Assembly (NCBI GenBank): GCA_038503035.1
Contig: JAVSML010001154.1
Coordinates: 186,513-250,512, forward strand
Reading direction: 5' to 3'
DNA: 64,000 nt
Source: Crocodylus rhombifer
Lineage: Eukaryota > Chordata > Crocodylia > Crocodylidae
Below, piece after piece: positions 37,746 to 50,971 of the stretch. Every line of letters starts with the position of its first letter. Position 1 is the stretch's first letter. Made by a program: the position numbers and the translations under genes. The notes beneath the pieces were generated by a model. That model ran no database searches and was not told where the DNA came from. It saw nothing but the letters and a program-made list of their open reading frames with translations.

Positions 37746-38231
37746 AGGGCAGAGGGGGCTTTTAAATTTTAAAAATGTCATGCTGGATGTGTGTCAATGC
37801 AGTATTAATTGATTATAGTAATGTGAAGTACACCTGAACATGTTAAACTACAAGTAAACGTTTTTCGGGTTATTTCTTACTTTGTTTTAATTTATTTGGA
37901 GTTTAGTTATCTAGTTAAATATAGTTTAAAAATCATTAATACTTAAATAACCATTATTCCTAGTGGAGAAAGGGGGGCAACAATGCATTTGCAATTTTCT
38001 GGCGTATTACAAAAAGCCATTTTTATTACCTTACTGCCTGATTTTGATTAGATTATTGTAGTAACATACTGTTTGAATTTACAATATTTAAAAAGAGATT
38101 AAATGATAAAAATATACTAATCATACAACCTCTATAATGCCTTGTCAAACAAAAAAAGATACCCATCCAAAAAACAGACAAACAAAAAACACTCATAATC
38201 GTGTCAAAACAGATTCCTACATTCAGCAGCA

Positions 38232-38615
38232 TAACTTGGGTTGGATGAGCAGGGCACTAGCCCTGGACACCAATTTAATACGGACACCAGAATTGCACCC
38301 CCACCCTGTGAAGTCTGCACCCTGGCAACAAAAGCAGTCCCACAGCACTGCTTTTGTGGCAGCAGCCAGGTGCACAGACACCATGTTGCTGCCACAGGAG
38401 CAACAGCGGAGGTGTGCAGAACATACTGCAGCTGTAGCAGTAGCATCTCGAGACTGTTTCTGATTCCTCAGCATAGAGAAGACTCCTGTTCCTCCTTCCC
38501 ACCCTTCCCCCCACCCTAGCATTCAGCAGCACCTTTCCCCACACCCACCTTAACTCTCCTGCAGCGTTTGGGGTTGCCCAGGGTACAAACCCTGCTCATT
38601 ACATCTCTGCCCGCA
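38232..38615. repeat. Foldback-like repeat (TGAGCAGGG ends)
   Basis: The left end GGATGAGCAGGGCACTAGCC and the right end CCCAGGGTACAAACCCTGCTCATT are imperfect inverted copies. The interior is GC-rich. No target duplication was found. Confidence 0.45.
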
Positions 38616-39143
38616 AAATACTCTTCCCCCCCATAGAAACCAGCAGTTTTGCCACATTGAAAGTCCACAACAGAATTCTTGCATTTCACAGAAGTTCACC
38701 TACCTTTTCAGCCTATGACATGACAGTCTTCTTTTATTAATTCCACTGATTTAGATTTGTAAAGTGTTTTGATTGATGGTAAATACATGGTTAAAACAAA
38801 CACTTGTCACATTGACACTATTTTTTCTTACAAGAAAAAGAAGAAACACTGTTGGAGTCGGTGAGAATTTCAAAAATATATCCCATACATAATGCTTAAA
38901 TACTGCCACATGAGTGAACTTTGGCTAAGTGGCATAAAGTGCTGAAGTCTGAAGGCAAGTCCAGTTGCCTTTTAAACATTCAGACATAAAATGCATTTGT
39001 AACATAAGTAGGGGTTCACCAATAAAGAGTTTTTGGACCGATACCAATGGCTGATTATTAACAAGCCATACCGGCCAACATACAGCCTGGCCGCTTGGAG
39101 AGCAGCATCTGGCTGGTAAGTCGGGGTGGGGCACGGGAGAAGA

Positions 39144-39171
39144 GGGGGGGGGGGGGAGGGGGGGGGGGGGG
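39144..39171 (+). repeat. G13-A-G14 run
   Basis: Two uninterrupted G-runs are separated by one A, with further GGGG groups at 39123-39138. It could form G-quadruplexes and is error-prone in sequencing. Confidence 0.95.
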
Positions 39172-39447
39172 TGATAGAGATGCCTGAGGTAAGGGAGGAA
39201 GGCTAGGGCTTGTCTAGGTGGTGCCTCCTGCCACTGCCTCCACAAATCTGTGCACAAGGTGAAGGTGGGCTGCCACCATCCCAGTGCTGATGCCACTGCC
39301 CGCCTTGAACACAGCCTTGGCCAAACCCCCTCACCGGGAAGAGCTTGCGGGGAGGGGAGTGGTGCATGACCAAATGCAGAGCAGTGGCAGCACAGGTTGG
39401 TACATGGTAGCATTTTGTCCCTGCCTGCCTGTGCATACTACCTAGAG

Positions 39448-39634
39448 CAGGGGTGAGCAAAATGCAGCCTGAGGGCGAGATGTGGCCCACCAGGCCATTC
39501 TATCTGGCCTGTGGGGCCCCTAAAGAATTTAGAAAATTAATATTTATATGTCCCTCACTGCCAGTCATGCAGCCCTCAATGGCTTGCTAAAACTCATTAA
39601 GTGGCCCTCTGCCTGAAATAATTGCCCACCCCTG
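39448..39634. mobile_element. 187-bp hAT-like element (CAGGGGNGGGCAA family)
   Basis: It starts CAGGGGTGAGCAAAATGC and ends ATTGCCCACCCCTG. The 8-bp flanks ACCTAGAG and CCCTAGAA match at six positions. It is the inverse orientation of the 26275 copy. Confidence 0.82.
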
Positions 39635-40577
39635 CCCTAGAACCTTCTCAAGTACCCCTGGTTGACAACCCTTGCAATATAGTAAGAGCAGCTAGCTACC
39701 ATTATTAACATACTAAAGCAAACAGAGAAAAATAGGATGGACATAAGATACGAAAACTACAGTTGGAAGAAATTTGGGAGCATTTATGAAGGGACAGATA
39801 TGAAGAAGAAATTTGAAATGAGTAATCCATGAGTAGTAAAGTTCTCTTAACAATTTAAGTTCAAAATATATCTATTTGGCCATTTTTCTTTCTTATTCCC
39901 TCTCCTACCCCCAAATATCTATAAAGAGGTAGCTACTATTTCTAGGAAGCATTCAACTCAGGTTAAGGCTCTATCAATTATGGCCCTGATCCTTCAGTAA
40001 TTGGACCCTTATGCATATGTAGTTTCATGGAAAGCAACGGAATGGTGTTTGGATACATAAAGAAAATATTGAGAAGCACGTTTCCCTTTGTGAAACTGAA
40101 ACCTAATTTCAAGAGAAGTCTCATAAGAAACCCCATATTAAATGGACACTGTTTGTTCCTTGCTAGTCTAGAAATATGAGCAAAGAAAACGATCCAAATG
40201 ACTCAACACCTATGCAGTTGGCTCAATCCCTGGTCTTTCTTGCTGCTGAGAGATGGCAACAAATTCTGAAATGAAAGCATTTCTGAAGTAGTATTCTGTA
40301 TATGAAACAATTTTTCAGCTCAGTACATAGTGAGATAGGTGTACAGCTCCCACGTGAAATATTTTTTGATTCTACGCAAAACATTTTCTTAAGTAACTGA
40401 AATGGTGTATTAAGCAATGGTCAGGATTAGTAAATAATCGTTCAGACACATGAATAACTGTCAGTGTCTAATCGCTACAGTCATAGAATAGTCTTAATTT
40501 TACCCAAAACTGATATTTAAATATCACATTTTTATATACATCATATGATGAAACAATAACTTCTAAGAAATACTTAC

Positions 40578-40621
40578 AGGGTAATTTTTTTGGAGCGATG
40601 GAAGGATGGGCTCAGGTAGGG
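40578..40621 (-). CDS. TENT2: TENT2 micro-exon (LPEPILPSLQKNYP)
   Basis: This is a 44-bp minus-strand exon, too short to appear as an open frame on its own. The acceptor is TTTTATAG and the donor is GTAAGT at 40572-40577. After the two bases finishing Thr it encodes LPEPILPSLQKNYP and stops at a codon boundary. The proline-rich linker leads from the helical domain into the PAP-associated domain. It is recognised from the family sequence and from the exact phase fit with both neighbours. Confidence 0.95.
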
Positions 40622-43600
40622 CTATAAAAAAAAGTAGTGTGTAAAATCAGCAACTTTATTCACAGAAAACAATATTACATTAGCTAAACCAGAGAGACTT
40701 TTATCAGAGTTCATGATAGAACTGCTAACTCTGAATTTCATTTTCAGGTATTATGTAATTTTTTTAAAAACTGTACATGTTTCATATCATATAGTTTTAA
40801 AAGGTACTAATTTAACTGAAGGTATTACCAACATAAAATGTTTTTTCTACAAATAAAAATAAGAGTCCTCAGACAGCTAAATATTATTTGAATTCTGAAA
40901 TTTATGCTAATTCACTGCTGCAGGATTCTTATTTAGGCTCAGAAAATGCCACTACTAAAATATCTGCATCTACCTTAACACATTCATAGCATAATATTGG
41001 CTAAAAACACATCCTTGGTTAAAAACACATTTATTGAAATAATGTACCATTATGCATCACCAAAAGCACCATAAAATAGAAATGTTCCATCCATCAAATA
41101 GCCATTTCTGACACAAGTCATACACCAATTATGTTATGTTCTGTTAGCTTCTTTACTACTTAGGAGTGGACTAAAGCCACGTAAGTAAACACACATCTTC
41201 TGAAGTTTTATAAAATCTAGCAGTACAGAAAATACACACACTCCAAAAGAAATAGCATAAAAATAATGGGGCAAGTATTCATTTTCCAGCTCAGATGCTG
41301 TTACACATCAGTGAGAGTAAAAAAGCTACGCAGTTGGGTTTCTTTTTAGTATTCATGTCCCATTCAATCCTTATTAGCAGCTGCAGATCTTGTAGATAAC
41401 TCCTTGTGGTACTAAAGCTATAATATCACTCCATCAGCATGTCTTTAAAATAGCTCATCTATACCATTCCTCAGGGAGAACAGTAATTAAGTTCAGAATC
41501 TAGATGCCCAACTTGGAATTATCAGCTCACTCCTCAAACTGGCTTTCATAGGAGAATACTTGGTACGGTAATCTTTGTTTTGGGGATCCAAGATTTAAGA
41601 GCAACAGAACTCTCAGCAATGACTTGCTCTTCTTAAAAAAAATAAAAATAAAAAAATACTACAGTAATTTATGGGGCTGCTAGGAATATGATCACAGCTG
41701 TTTCAATGTTCAAGCTTTCCCTTGCTTGTAGGTGTTAGAAGATGCAGAGGAGCTTGGAGATTTCCCAAAAATCCTAGAATACTGAGAACAAAGGAAACAA
41801 ACTGAGCAATCGGCACTCTCCAGATACGTTCAACTAAATCTCCATCACTCATCAAGAGACTGGGGTTTTATTGGGTGGGGAGTGGGGCAGAGGAGGGAGG
41901 AGGAAGGACAGGACCTCTTACCAGTAACATTTGCCACTTGCATTCTTCTTTCCCCCCATGGCAGAGTGAAGTTGGACCTGTTGCCTGGAGAAAGGCTAAT
42001 GCTCAAGAAACAAGTGCATCTATAAAATAAACTCAAGCCATACTCCCCCTAATACTAAAAGGCTTGCACGTTAGTCCAGTGCACAAAGGGAAAAATAACC
42101 AATGAAAAGAACAGGACAGATTTGGCTATACTAGGGAAGAAAGGGACTCAATTTACTAGCAAGTGAAACATTTTAAACTTTTTCCTCCCAGTACCTTTCC
42201 CTACACAAATGTATAGTGTAAGTATAAAATTAGGCAAGATAAGTTGTTAACAGAACTCCCATGCCATTGGTGGTGACGAACTAGTTAACGTTATAGTAAC
42301 AAAACATTAGGAAGACAAAATAGCTGGTAGCTATGTGTATATCCAGATGCTCATCTCACCTTTTTCAGCACAGCAACTTGCAATTACATAGGTAAAAAGC
42401 CTACCAAACAACAGTGATGGATTGCTGGTACTTCATGGGAATTAACTAATCACATGCTGCCTCCCCAACTAGTTTTTAATTGTTTAATTGCATTAAGCAG
42501 GCAGAAAAATAAATTTATTTGTCCTTAATATTTTTCCACAAGCATGTGACACTGAAACCTGAGCTTGCTTTCTTTACATAGACACCTCTGAAGAAACTCA
42601 AAGAATACCACAACATCAGATAGTCATAGTAGGACAGATTAAATGTTACATTAAGTGCCTAACAACTCTGGCCAAACATTAATACTAGGCACACCGTTTG
42701 ACACTACAGAATTGAAAGGTAACCTACCATGACTGTCCTGGAAAGTGGCATACACCTTACAATTACTACACTTATAGATGATGTACTATGAAATAGGATC
42801 AAAATAGCTTTTCTTGATAATTTGCTAAATTGACATAGAAAAACTTGCAGCACCAGTATCCTGGAGATATTTAAGCAGTTAGTTATGTGGAATGGGCTGA
42901 AGAGCTAGCTTCAAGGCCAAAGTGATTAGCCATCTGATCTACCTATAGAAAATAAAACCTCGGCAAACTGAAAAACAGTGAACTGATGACAAAGTGAATA
43001 TTCACACACCATTTATTCATAAATTTTATCATTCATGGCCACAGATGAGCATGGTAGAATTAAAAAAAAAAAAAAAAGACTGGATACTTAAATAGTTAAC
43101 AGACGTATTCAGAGTTGCATTAGAAAGAACTGAAGTTTGGAAGTAACATTTATATTTCTTGGGGAATTGAAACAGATGATCCTTGAGGTCTCTTGCAAAA
43201 CGAAGATTTTAGGGCATAAATCAATTTCTAATGGCATTATAAAAAAGATGTGCGGGTGAGTTACTTCATTAAACATACATGCTTCAGGGTTTTCTGCAAT
43301 TTTCTCCGAAACATTTGTTGGAAGATGGGATACAGAATGAGATGACACACTGATTTGATACGGATTCAAAACTCTTAAGTAGGAAGGGCAATTTCAGAGA
43401 AGATACACAGGGACTCCTCTAACAAAACAAACTACGTGCAAGGGGATAAAATAATTGGAACGCGAGCTTAGTCTCTACATTTATAAAAATTTCTCTGAAC
43501 TGGACAATCTTCAACAAGGAGTTTCAACTCTACTGCATAAAGCTTTTCCAAATAAGACATACATTCAACATCCCAATACAAAAACTGCAATAAAAACAAA

Positions 43601-44153
43601 GTTGTGGAAGTCTACACATCCCTGTTGTTCATGCTCACTGGGAATACACCAGTCTCTTCATGAAAGACAATAGTTAGGAAACTTTGTGGTCTTGAGCTAT
43701 GTATGCCAGAATTCAAATCTAACCCAGTTGTTGTGTTCTTGGGATATCATAACAGAGACAACCCAACCATACAACCCTCCCTTAGAAGCCTCTGGAGAAG
43801 TTTCTGAACACAAAAAAATAAAGGGACGGTTATCTTTTCTCCCCTTTACAATAAGTAGATTTGTTTATGCCGAGCTTGAGTTTACTTTCTAAAGCACACA
43901 AGGCTGAAGTACAATTTTACTGAGAATATATGTCTCCAGAGAACAGGTCCATCCTCGCTACATCAGAGAAAACACTAAGAAAATGGAATAAGAATAAAAT
44001 TTTACTTTATCCTCTGCTTTTTCCATCAGGTACAGGATACTAGCTAATGTTACATGTAAGGAAAAAGAAAATCTATACAAATACTTTTTTAAAGACGCAA
44101 TATATGCTTTTTTTTAAAAAAAACACAATCTCCAATACTAAAAGAATACTTAC
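40622..44153 (-). other. TENT2 intron, 3.5 kb, no recognised repeat
   Basis: This is an AT-rich GT-AG intron between the micro-exon and the helical-domain exon. I see no transposon ends, no coding resemblance and no structured element apart from a 16-base poly-A run near 43060. Confidence 0.8.
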
Positions 44154-44282
44154 TTTGTAAATAGTGCAAAACCATCAACACAAGACTATAGCTGCTTAAA
44201 GTACCACGACTGGCATCGTTAATGTCATGAAAATTTGCCCACTTCTTCACAACAAGTACTAATGGACGAACTCGATTCTCAA
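44154..44282 (-). CDS. TENT2: TENT2 exon, central helical domain
   Basis: This is a 129-bp minus-strand exon with acceptor TTGCTTACAG and donor GTAAGT. It encodes (I)ENRVRPLVLVVKKWA, then a short variable stretch, then INDASRGTLSSYSLVLMVL and HYLQ. This is the helical central domain of the TENT/GLD2 family. The SSYSLVLMVLHYLQ helix and the KKW segment help bind the incoming nucleotide and shape the active-site cleft. The segment between KKWA and INDAS differs from mammals, which is ordinary divergence. It ends in phase with one base (A) completed by CC (Thr) in the next exon. Confidence 0.97.
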
Positions 44283-46191
44283 CTGTAAGCAAAACAAATG
44301 CTCATCAAGTAGGGCAATTTAGGACATTTGATCTGCAATTGTCAATGAGGAAGGTTTTTTTAATTACCTTTGGGTTAACATTTGACTACCTGATATAATT
44401 TTGCACTCACCTTTTACAGCCTATTAAAGAATCTCACTAGTTAATCCTAATGAGGATTTTAGGATTAATCCAATCCTAATATTCATCTTAGCAGGACAGA
44501 AAAAATTACTTGTATTTATTAGAAAAATTCTGGCCTTTGAATAATAAGGTCCACAGATCAATTATAACAGGTGCCTCCAGCAAGCTTGCAGGCTGGAGGA
44601 AAAACTAGACTTGTCATACAATGTTGTAGTAGAGGTCTAGAATGCTACTGTAGCCATGATGATCCAAGAAAGACTTGAGAAGCAAGGGGTTTCTGACGAT
44701 ACCTGTTACAGAACTAACTATAAAGTTGGGAGAGAGAGATCAGACAAGCTTTCAGACACAACGTGTCCTTCTTCTCATCTAAGAAAGAAGCTTCTCTCTT
44801 CCAAAAAGCACTTTAAAAGCTTGTCTAAAATCTCTCCCAACCACATTAGTTAATCCAATAAGAGATTCCTTCAAAAAGCACTTGCTTATGTCAAGCAATG
44901 TCAGCAAGGGAGTGTCCTCATTCCTGAAGTACCCTCCAGCTGAGATATCTGCCACAATCAGCATAACTCAAATAGCTAATTTAGAAAGTTATCTTATGTA
45001 AAAAACCTTTTTTCTCGTCCAAAATAACCAACCAGAAAACAAACAGAAAGAAAAAAAAAGAAGAAACCAACACATGTAAGAATTTCTCTTGCTGCAGGTC
45101 AATTTTCCATCTCTATCTGGATGATCTATTTGTCCCCAGTATGGGCAGAATCTGCCAAGCTTATCACTCAAAGTTAATTTACAGGTTAGAAGAGGTAAGT
45201 TTTCCTGTTCTTTTTTGTGCCAAAACCCACAAACCTATTACCATGGGATTTTTATAGTAGTGTGCCTCTAGGGTAGGAACCAGTATTATGTTTAAATACG
45301 AACTTCCAAATGAAGAATATAGCCTCAGTCTTCCCTGAATACCATCACATGGAGAACACATCTGCCAGAAGTAGTGAAGTGGAGTTGGCTACAATCAATA
45401 TGCAGAATCTAATGAGCTGATGGTAGTCTAGCAGATCTCACAACAGAAGACAAGGCTTTTTCTGCCCCAAAGTCATCAATTTTCCTGATGTCCAGATGTA
45501 AATATTTAAAGCAGGAATGTTTCTTGAATTTATGCACGGCAAATGCTGCGACAACTGTGAAGACTGCTTGTCTGACTTCAAAGTATAATATTGGTTCTTA
45601 AAAGAAAAGGCCCCCAACTTCAAATATCTAAAAAGACCCACTAACTGATGATAGCAACTATTGGGAAACCTACTGCAATGGGTAGGTGCAATATACCTAG
45701 GTAGCACTGCAACAAACAAAATATTCCAAGATCATGCTTCTGATGTTGTGAAGTTAAAATTGATACCTAAGGAAGCTTTTAATTTTGAGACTGAATTCCC
45801 TGAGGAGATTATAACAAAGTGACCTTGTTTTTGCTTGGACACCTCTTACACAGCCACAATACAGTTTTCCTGAGGGAGTCAAAGGCTACACTTCACTGGT
45901 TTAAACAAGGTAGTTAAACTTTGCACTTTAGAGCAACCAGTAAAATAAGTATTCTCTATTGATTTGTTCTCTGGGCCCATGAGAGCAATAATCTTCTCAT
46001 ACAAGTACTTATTTTAACCCTATCTGAACCTGGACAGAGGATTTCTCACAGTAGCGGGCTTTCTCTGTAATGCAGACATCTGAAGATCCAGTGCTATTTT
46101 AATATCAAGCTCTTCAGCCAGCCTTCAACTACAAAGGTAAAAATATCATTGCTACCACGCTCTTGTTCCTATATTTTGAACAAGCTGAGAA

Positions 46192-46626
46192 GGTAACAGA
46201 AAACAGAGAATGACCTACAAAAGGACCCTAAACCCAGGTTTGTGAGTTCGCATCCTTCATGCCTTTGCATCTTGGGACCTCCCACAAAGGCAACACAAGC
46301 AGCTTTATGTATTATTTGCACACAAAGAAACTGATCATCACCCCACCAAATAGGTATTTCTGGGTATAGGTGCTACACAGCTAATCTGATCTTTGCCATG
46401 AAAGTCTTGGTTTATCTGCCTCTTAGATGGGCAGCGTACATTACAGAGGAAAAACGCAACAAAAAAACAAAAACAAAAATAATCTTTCCTTCCTTTAGGA
46501 CAAAAGAACTTTTCTTTGCAGTAGGGCCGACAGTGTTCTTCACAATTATGAAAACCACATTAGACAAGCTAACTGTTGCTACCAGAATGAGGCTCTTATC
46601 CACAGAAGTGCACCAAGTCTTCAATT
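46192..46626 (+). repeat. Intron segment duplicated 3.2 kb away, copy 1
   Basis: From GGTAACAGAAAACAG to GCACCAAGTCTTCAATT this stretch matches 49402-49830 in the same orientation, including TTGGGACCTCCCACAAAGGC, TTTATGTATTATTTGCACA and CTACACAGCTAATCTGA. This copy has no transposon ends around it, so it may be the original. Confidence 0.85.
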
Positions 46627-48850
46627 TACTAAGGAAATGCTGTGTTCTTTCCAATTCCTTTTGCTGAACTAAGGATCCCTTCAACAAGTGTACCATCACA
46701 TCCTTTAGATTCACCAGCTGCTGGAGCAAAGGATACATGGTTGGAGCTCATCTCAAGACAAGGCAACATACAGAGAATTACTGGGTAGGTTTCATATAAG
46801 CACTCAGTCACTGAAGCATGCTTATGCACCAAATCAGAATTCTGAACAGGTTCCAATAAAAGTTGTATCTGGTTTCTGTGATGCTACTTGTTTTCCATGA
46901 TGGCAGTCTTCCTTTGATTAATACTGTTCTGTGATGAAGTCTTGCAGTAATCATCCTCAGCCTAAGCTTATCATCTGCTTCCCTGGCAGCAAGTATATAG
47001 TCATTAAGCACAATGCAGTACCACTGAGAGATGCCCAAACTGATACTCCAGCTAGCTGGTTTAAAGCTCAAAGCAGTATGTTAACATTGTTTTCCACCTT
47101 GGCTAATTAGCAACGTTCTTCACAAAGCTGTATAGGCATATCCCCCCATATATCTAAATTTATTGTAGGACATCCCAGGAACCATGTTACTCTGTTGTAT
47201 TTCTTCATCTCTCTCTTTATACAGAGACCCAAGAGGAAAGATTGTGCAGAAAGAGAAGTATAATTTCTTTTTATGTAAGTCAATATTATTGCTACCATGA
47301 GTACACTCTTCCTGAGGATATGCAACATCAAGTGATAAGACAGGAAAAAGAAGAAAGCTGCTGTTCATATGAAAAAATATCAAAGGATTGTTTGACAATA
47401 GTAAAAACAGGAAAGCTTTGAAATGAAGCCTTCTCAGGAATTTTTGGAACTTTCAGACAGAGCTGTACTCCCCAGTTCCCCAAGCTTAGAAACCAGATGG
47501 AGAGAAGACTGAAAAGCCTTTCCATGGATTGCAGAAACTTGGAACATGACAAAACATTTTCCTGAAAATTTTTACCAAACTCCGTAGACCACCCTTCTGG
47601 AGAAAGGTCAATAATCTCAGCTGACTAGAGCCAGAAACAGTGCTCTTTTTACCCCCAAACTGAAAGAGCTTAACATCAATTATTTAATTTCAGACCAATT
47701 CAGGCTGGGAACCATGTGGAAGACTGAGACAACTGGACAGCTGCGGACCTTGTACTTCTTCCATCTACAACCTGTAGGGAAATATTCGTTCTTCCTGTAT
47801 TTCATATAGCACTTCATCCTGGCCTATGATGCATATGCCTTTCCATAATGTCTATCAATAGTCAGGATTGTAAATCAACTCTTGCAAGGCTGAACAGGCT
47901 TATCTTCCCATACCAATTTCTAGTGCGTCTCTAACCTATATGGGCACTGTTTTGTCTGAGCCAACCAACTCCAAGGGGCAAGCCTTATGTACCTTCATAA
48001 AGTAGACTTGATTCTAGCTATATCCTTCCCCTCTGCACCCTCTCGTCCAACCCACCAGACACCTGTCCTTTGGCCATGTGATGCGTTTTGAGAGGGATTG
48101 TAATAGCAGTGCTGGGAACTCATGTTAGCATTATTTGTACAATGACAGTTTGTATTTGTTTAGTCCAAAGTCACCCAGAATATCTCATGCCAAAAGTAAG
48201 GGACTGAGGCAACATTCAACTGGACATGGCTGCCTGCACAGTTACTGTATAGTAGGAACACCACTTGGTTAGGAAAGTAGAGTCCTTAACCACTGGGAAA
48301 AACAGCCACATTATCTTCATCAATGACACCACGTTAAATTTGAGTAAAGCAAACTGAGAAACTTTCTAGCTATATAAAGATAGAGGCTGGGACAGAAAAA
48401 AAAAAGAAGGAGTGGACCAAGTGAACTGGTTCTTCCAAATATGGACTGCTGTTCTGCTTATTGCTCCATAGTGATCTGCTGGAGACAAGGCATAAAAACC
48501 TTCAAGAGGAAGTAAAAATAATAATGTGGACATTTTGGCATGGTGAGATGACCCACAATAACAAGCCAATAATTTTCCTATCTTTCAGTTCTGTGGAAAG
48601 CCGCTAAAGAAAGGTCTATTTTCCAAAGTGCATAAAACATTAAGAGCTTGTTTGGGAAAGCTAAAGACCACTTATGAGCATACTAAATATTCTAAAACTA
48701 AGTTGGTTGAAAAAATGGACATTCTTCCAATGGGCTGGAGTTGGGAAGAGACATTGTGCATTTTATTTATCTCAGACTGATTTATATTGCTTGTATTTGG
48801 ATGTGGAATATGGCATAGGTCCAAATGTAAGCTACTTAAAAGAATTAAGG

Positions 48851-49958
48851 CAGGGGGGTCAGCAACGTTTTTGGCTGGAGTAACAAAAACACCCCAACCT
48901 CAACCCACACCTTGACTTGGCGTGCAAGAGGCAGAGGACAGGGGAGCAGTGAGGGGTCTGATTCTTGTTGCTAGAGCTGGGTGCATGCATGCCTCCAGAT
49001 AGATAGCAGAGCAGGGGCCGGGGTTGTAGTGCCCCAGCTTCTTCCCTGTCATGCACCCCAAGGCACACATGCATCTGCCACTGCCACAAAGCCAATGAAT
49101 ACCAGGGCTCTAGACCCAGGTGCAGCTGTTTGCAGCTTTCCCACTGCCTGTTGCAGCTGCCCAGAGCCCAGGCTGGCTGTGGCAGGCAGCCAAGAGGCTA
49201 CAAGAAGCTGCACCAGGCTCCAGAGCCCCAACCAGGCAGTAGTTACATGTGTGCCTTGGGGTGCACAGCCAGAAAGAGGCCTGGAGCAGTGCATGCAGCT
49301 GCTGCCACCATGGAGCATGGCTGGGGATCCAGAGGCCAGTGCAGCTGTTTGCAGCCTTTCGGCTGCCTTCCACAGCCAGCCCAAGCCATGGGCAAGAGAG
49401 TTGGCAACAGAAAATGCAGGAAGACCTACAAAAGGACCCTACCCAGGCTTTTAAGTTTGCATCGTTCATGACTTTGCATCCTGGGACCTCCCACAAAGGC
49501 ACCACAAGCAGCTTTATGTATTATTTGCACATATAAAGAAATTGATCATCACCCCACCAAATAGGCGATTTCTGGGTATAGGAGCTACACAGCTAATCTG
49601 ACTTTTGCCATGAAGGTCTTGGTTTATCTGCCTCCTAGATGGGCAGTGTACATTATAAAGGAAAAAAAAGCAAAAAAATCCTTTCCTTCTCTTAAGACAA
49701 GAGAAATTTTCTTTGCAGTAGGATCAACTGTGTTCTTCACAGTTATTATGAAAGCCATATTAAACAAGCTAACTGTTGCTATCAGAAGGAGGCTGTTATC
49801 CACAGGAGTAGTGCACCAAGTCTTCAATTCAAGTCTGCAAGCAGCCTGGGATCCGTGGCCAGTGGCAGCTACCCAGAAACTGATCCAGCTGTGGCATGCT
49901 GAGCAAAATGGCCTTGCATGCCATGCTCTGGCAGGGGTGCTGGGTTGGCTGACCCCTG
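48851..49958. mobile_element. hAT-like element carrying a copy of nearby intron
   Basis: The left end is CAGGGGGGTCAGCAACG and the right end is GGCTGACCCCTG. The 8-bp flanks AATTAAGG (48843-48850) and AATTAGAG (49959-49966) match at six positions. The left portion (TTTTTGGCTGGAGTAACAAA, AACACCCCAACC) and the right tip resemble the 502-bp element at 51993. Between them lies an extra segment matching the intron at 46192-46626. There is no transposase frame. Confidence 0.7.
49402..49830 (+). repeat. Intron segment duplicated 3.2 kb away, copy 2
   Basis: This is the second copy of the 46192-46626 segment, lying wholly inside the hAT-like element. Homology stops at GTCTTCAATT, after which element-specific sequence resumes. 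It differs from copy 1 by scattered substitutions and small indels, so the event is not recent. Confidence 0.85.
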
Positions 49959-50971
49959 AATTAGAGTGTCTATGGTTTGGTCTTCCACATTCATTTGCCA
50001 AGCTGCATTTTGCATTTTGTGAAAATGAACACCAAAACCAAGCACTGCAAATTATCCTTCCTGCTGCCTTCTCTGAAGGTGAGCAAGGATGAGCTCTGAT
50101 TTTATGATTTCTTTAATGGGAGTTTGCCCCTCATAATCCTGGTTCCAACTAGAGATGGCATTCTACCCACAGCTATTCTATCTGCCCAATCAGACTCAAG
50201 AACAGAGGCCAAAATACTTACAGAAGCTTTCTTTTGCCTCTGGCTTTTCTCAGTTTAACTCTTCCTGAAGCCTGTTAGGATGCCAGCTGCTCCAATTGCC
50301 CTAAGCAGGGGAAATGGAACAGAAGAGCCAAATCTCCCCAAATACAACCCTAGAATATGACTGGGAATTAGACAAACTTCAGTGAACCAAAATGTTAGTC
50401 TAAAACTTGAAAACAATTGGAATCCCTCCCCCCCCCGCAAAAAACCCCAAAAAAACAAAAACCAAAACAGACAAACAAACAAACCCAAAACAAAACTGCA
50501 GCAGTAAGGTCTGTGCGACACCCCAGCTGCCATGGGGGAAGAGAAAAAGGGCAGATCGGAGGGAAGGACACAGTTATCAAGAAATGAAGTGTTCCCACTT
50601 GCTACCAATGCCCAACAGACCTAGTTCTGCCCTTCACACAGCAAGCAAGCTGAAGCAACCATTGAAATGGACCTGTGGACTTTAACATAACAGAAGAATT
50701 AAACTGTGGCACTTGAAACTTTTGCAAGTTACAGAAGTACTGACTAGTTACATTAAACATTAGTTCTACCCATACACTTGATCTGTTAAGATCTGTGGGT
50801 AACAAGAAACAAGAAGTATTATAGTTATCTTAGTATTAAAGATTAAAAGAGGTAACATCTCAACAGGACTAGATTCTAATGCATTTATTACAGAAGTTTC
50901 TATCAAGACTGAAATGCTACTTTCAAGTAAGAGAACATTCTCTGGGAAAAATAAAAATAAGGACAACTTAC

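Larger units (their letters stand above)
30204..40577 (-). other. TENT2 intron, 10.4 kb
   Basis: This is a GT-AG intron. It contains a TIR element at 33.3-33.9 kb, a MITE-like element at 34.8-35.1 kb, a poly-A tract, an antisense CR1 fragment at 35.7-36.3 kb, GC-rich repeat DNA at 37.1-37.7 and 38.2-38.6 kb, G-runs at 39.14 kb and a small hAT-like element at 39.45-39.63 kb. From 30204 to 33340 I see only AT-rich intron with short homopolymer runs. Confidence 0.85.
44283..50971 (-). other. TENT2 intron, 6.7 kb, with internal duplication
   Basis: This is a GT-AG intron. It contains the source-like copy (46192-46626) and the second copy (49402-49830) of a duplicated segment. The second copy lies inside a hAT-like element. 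The stretch 44283-46190 and the stretch 46630-48840 are otherwise unremarkable AT-rich intron. Confidence 0.85.

Noticed and set aside
48981..49505. Overlapping 110-157 residue frames
   Set aside because: GC-rich interior of the hAT-like element with internal direct repeats, not a conserved protein.
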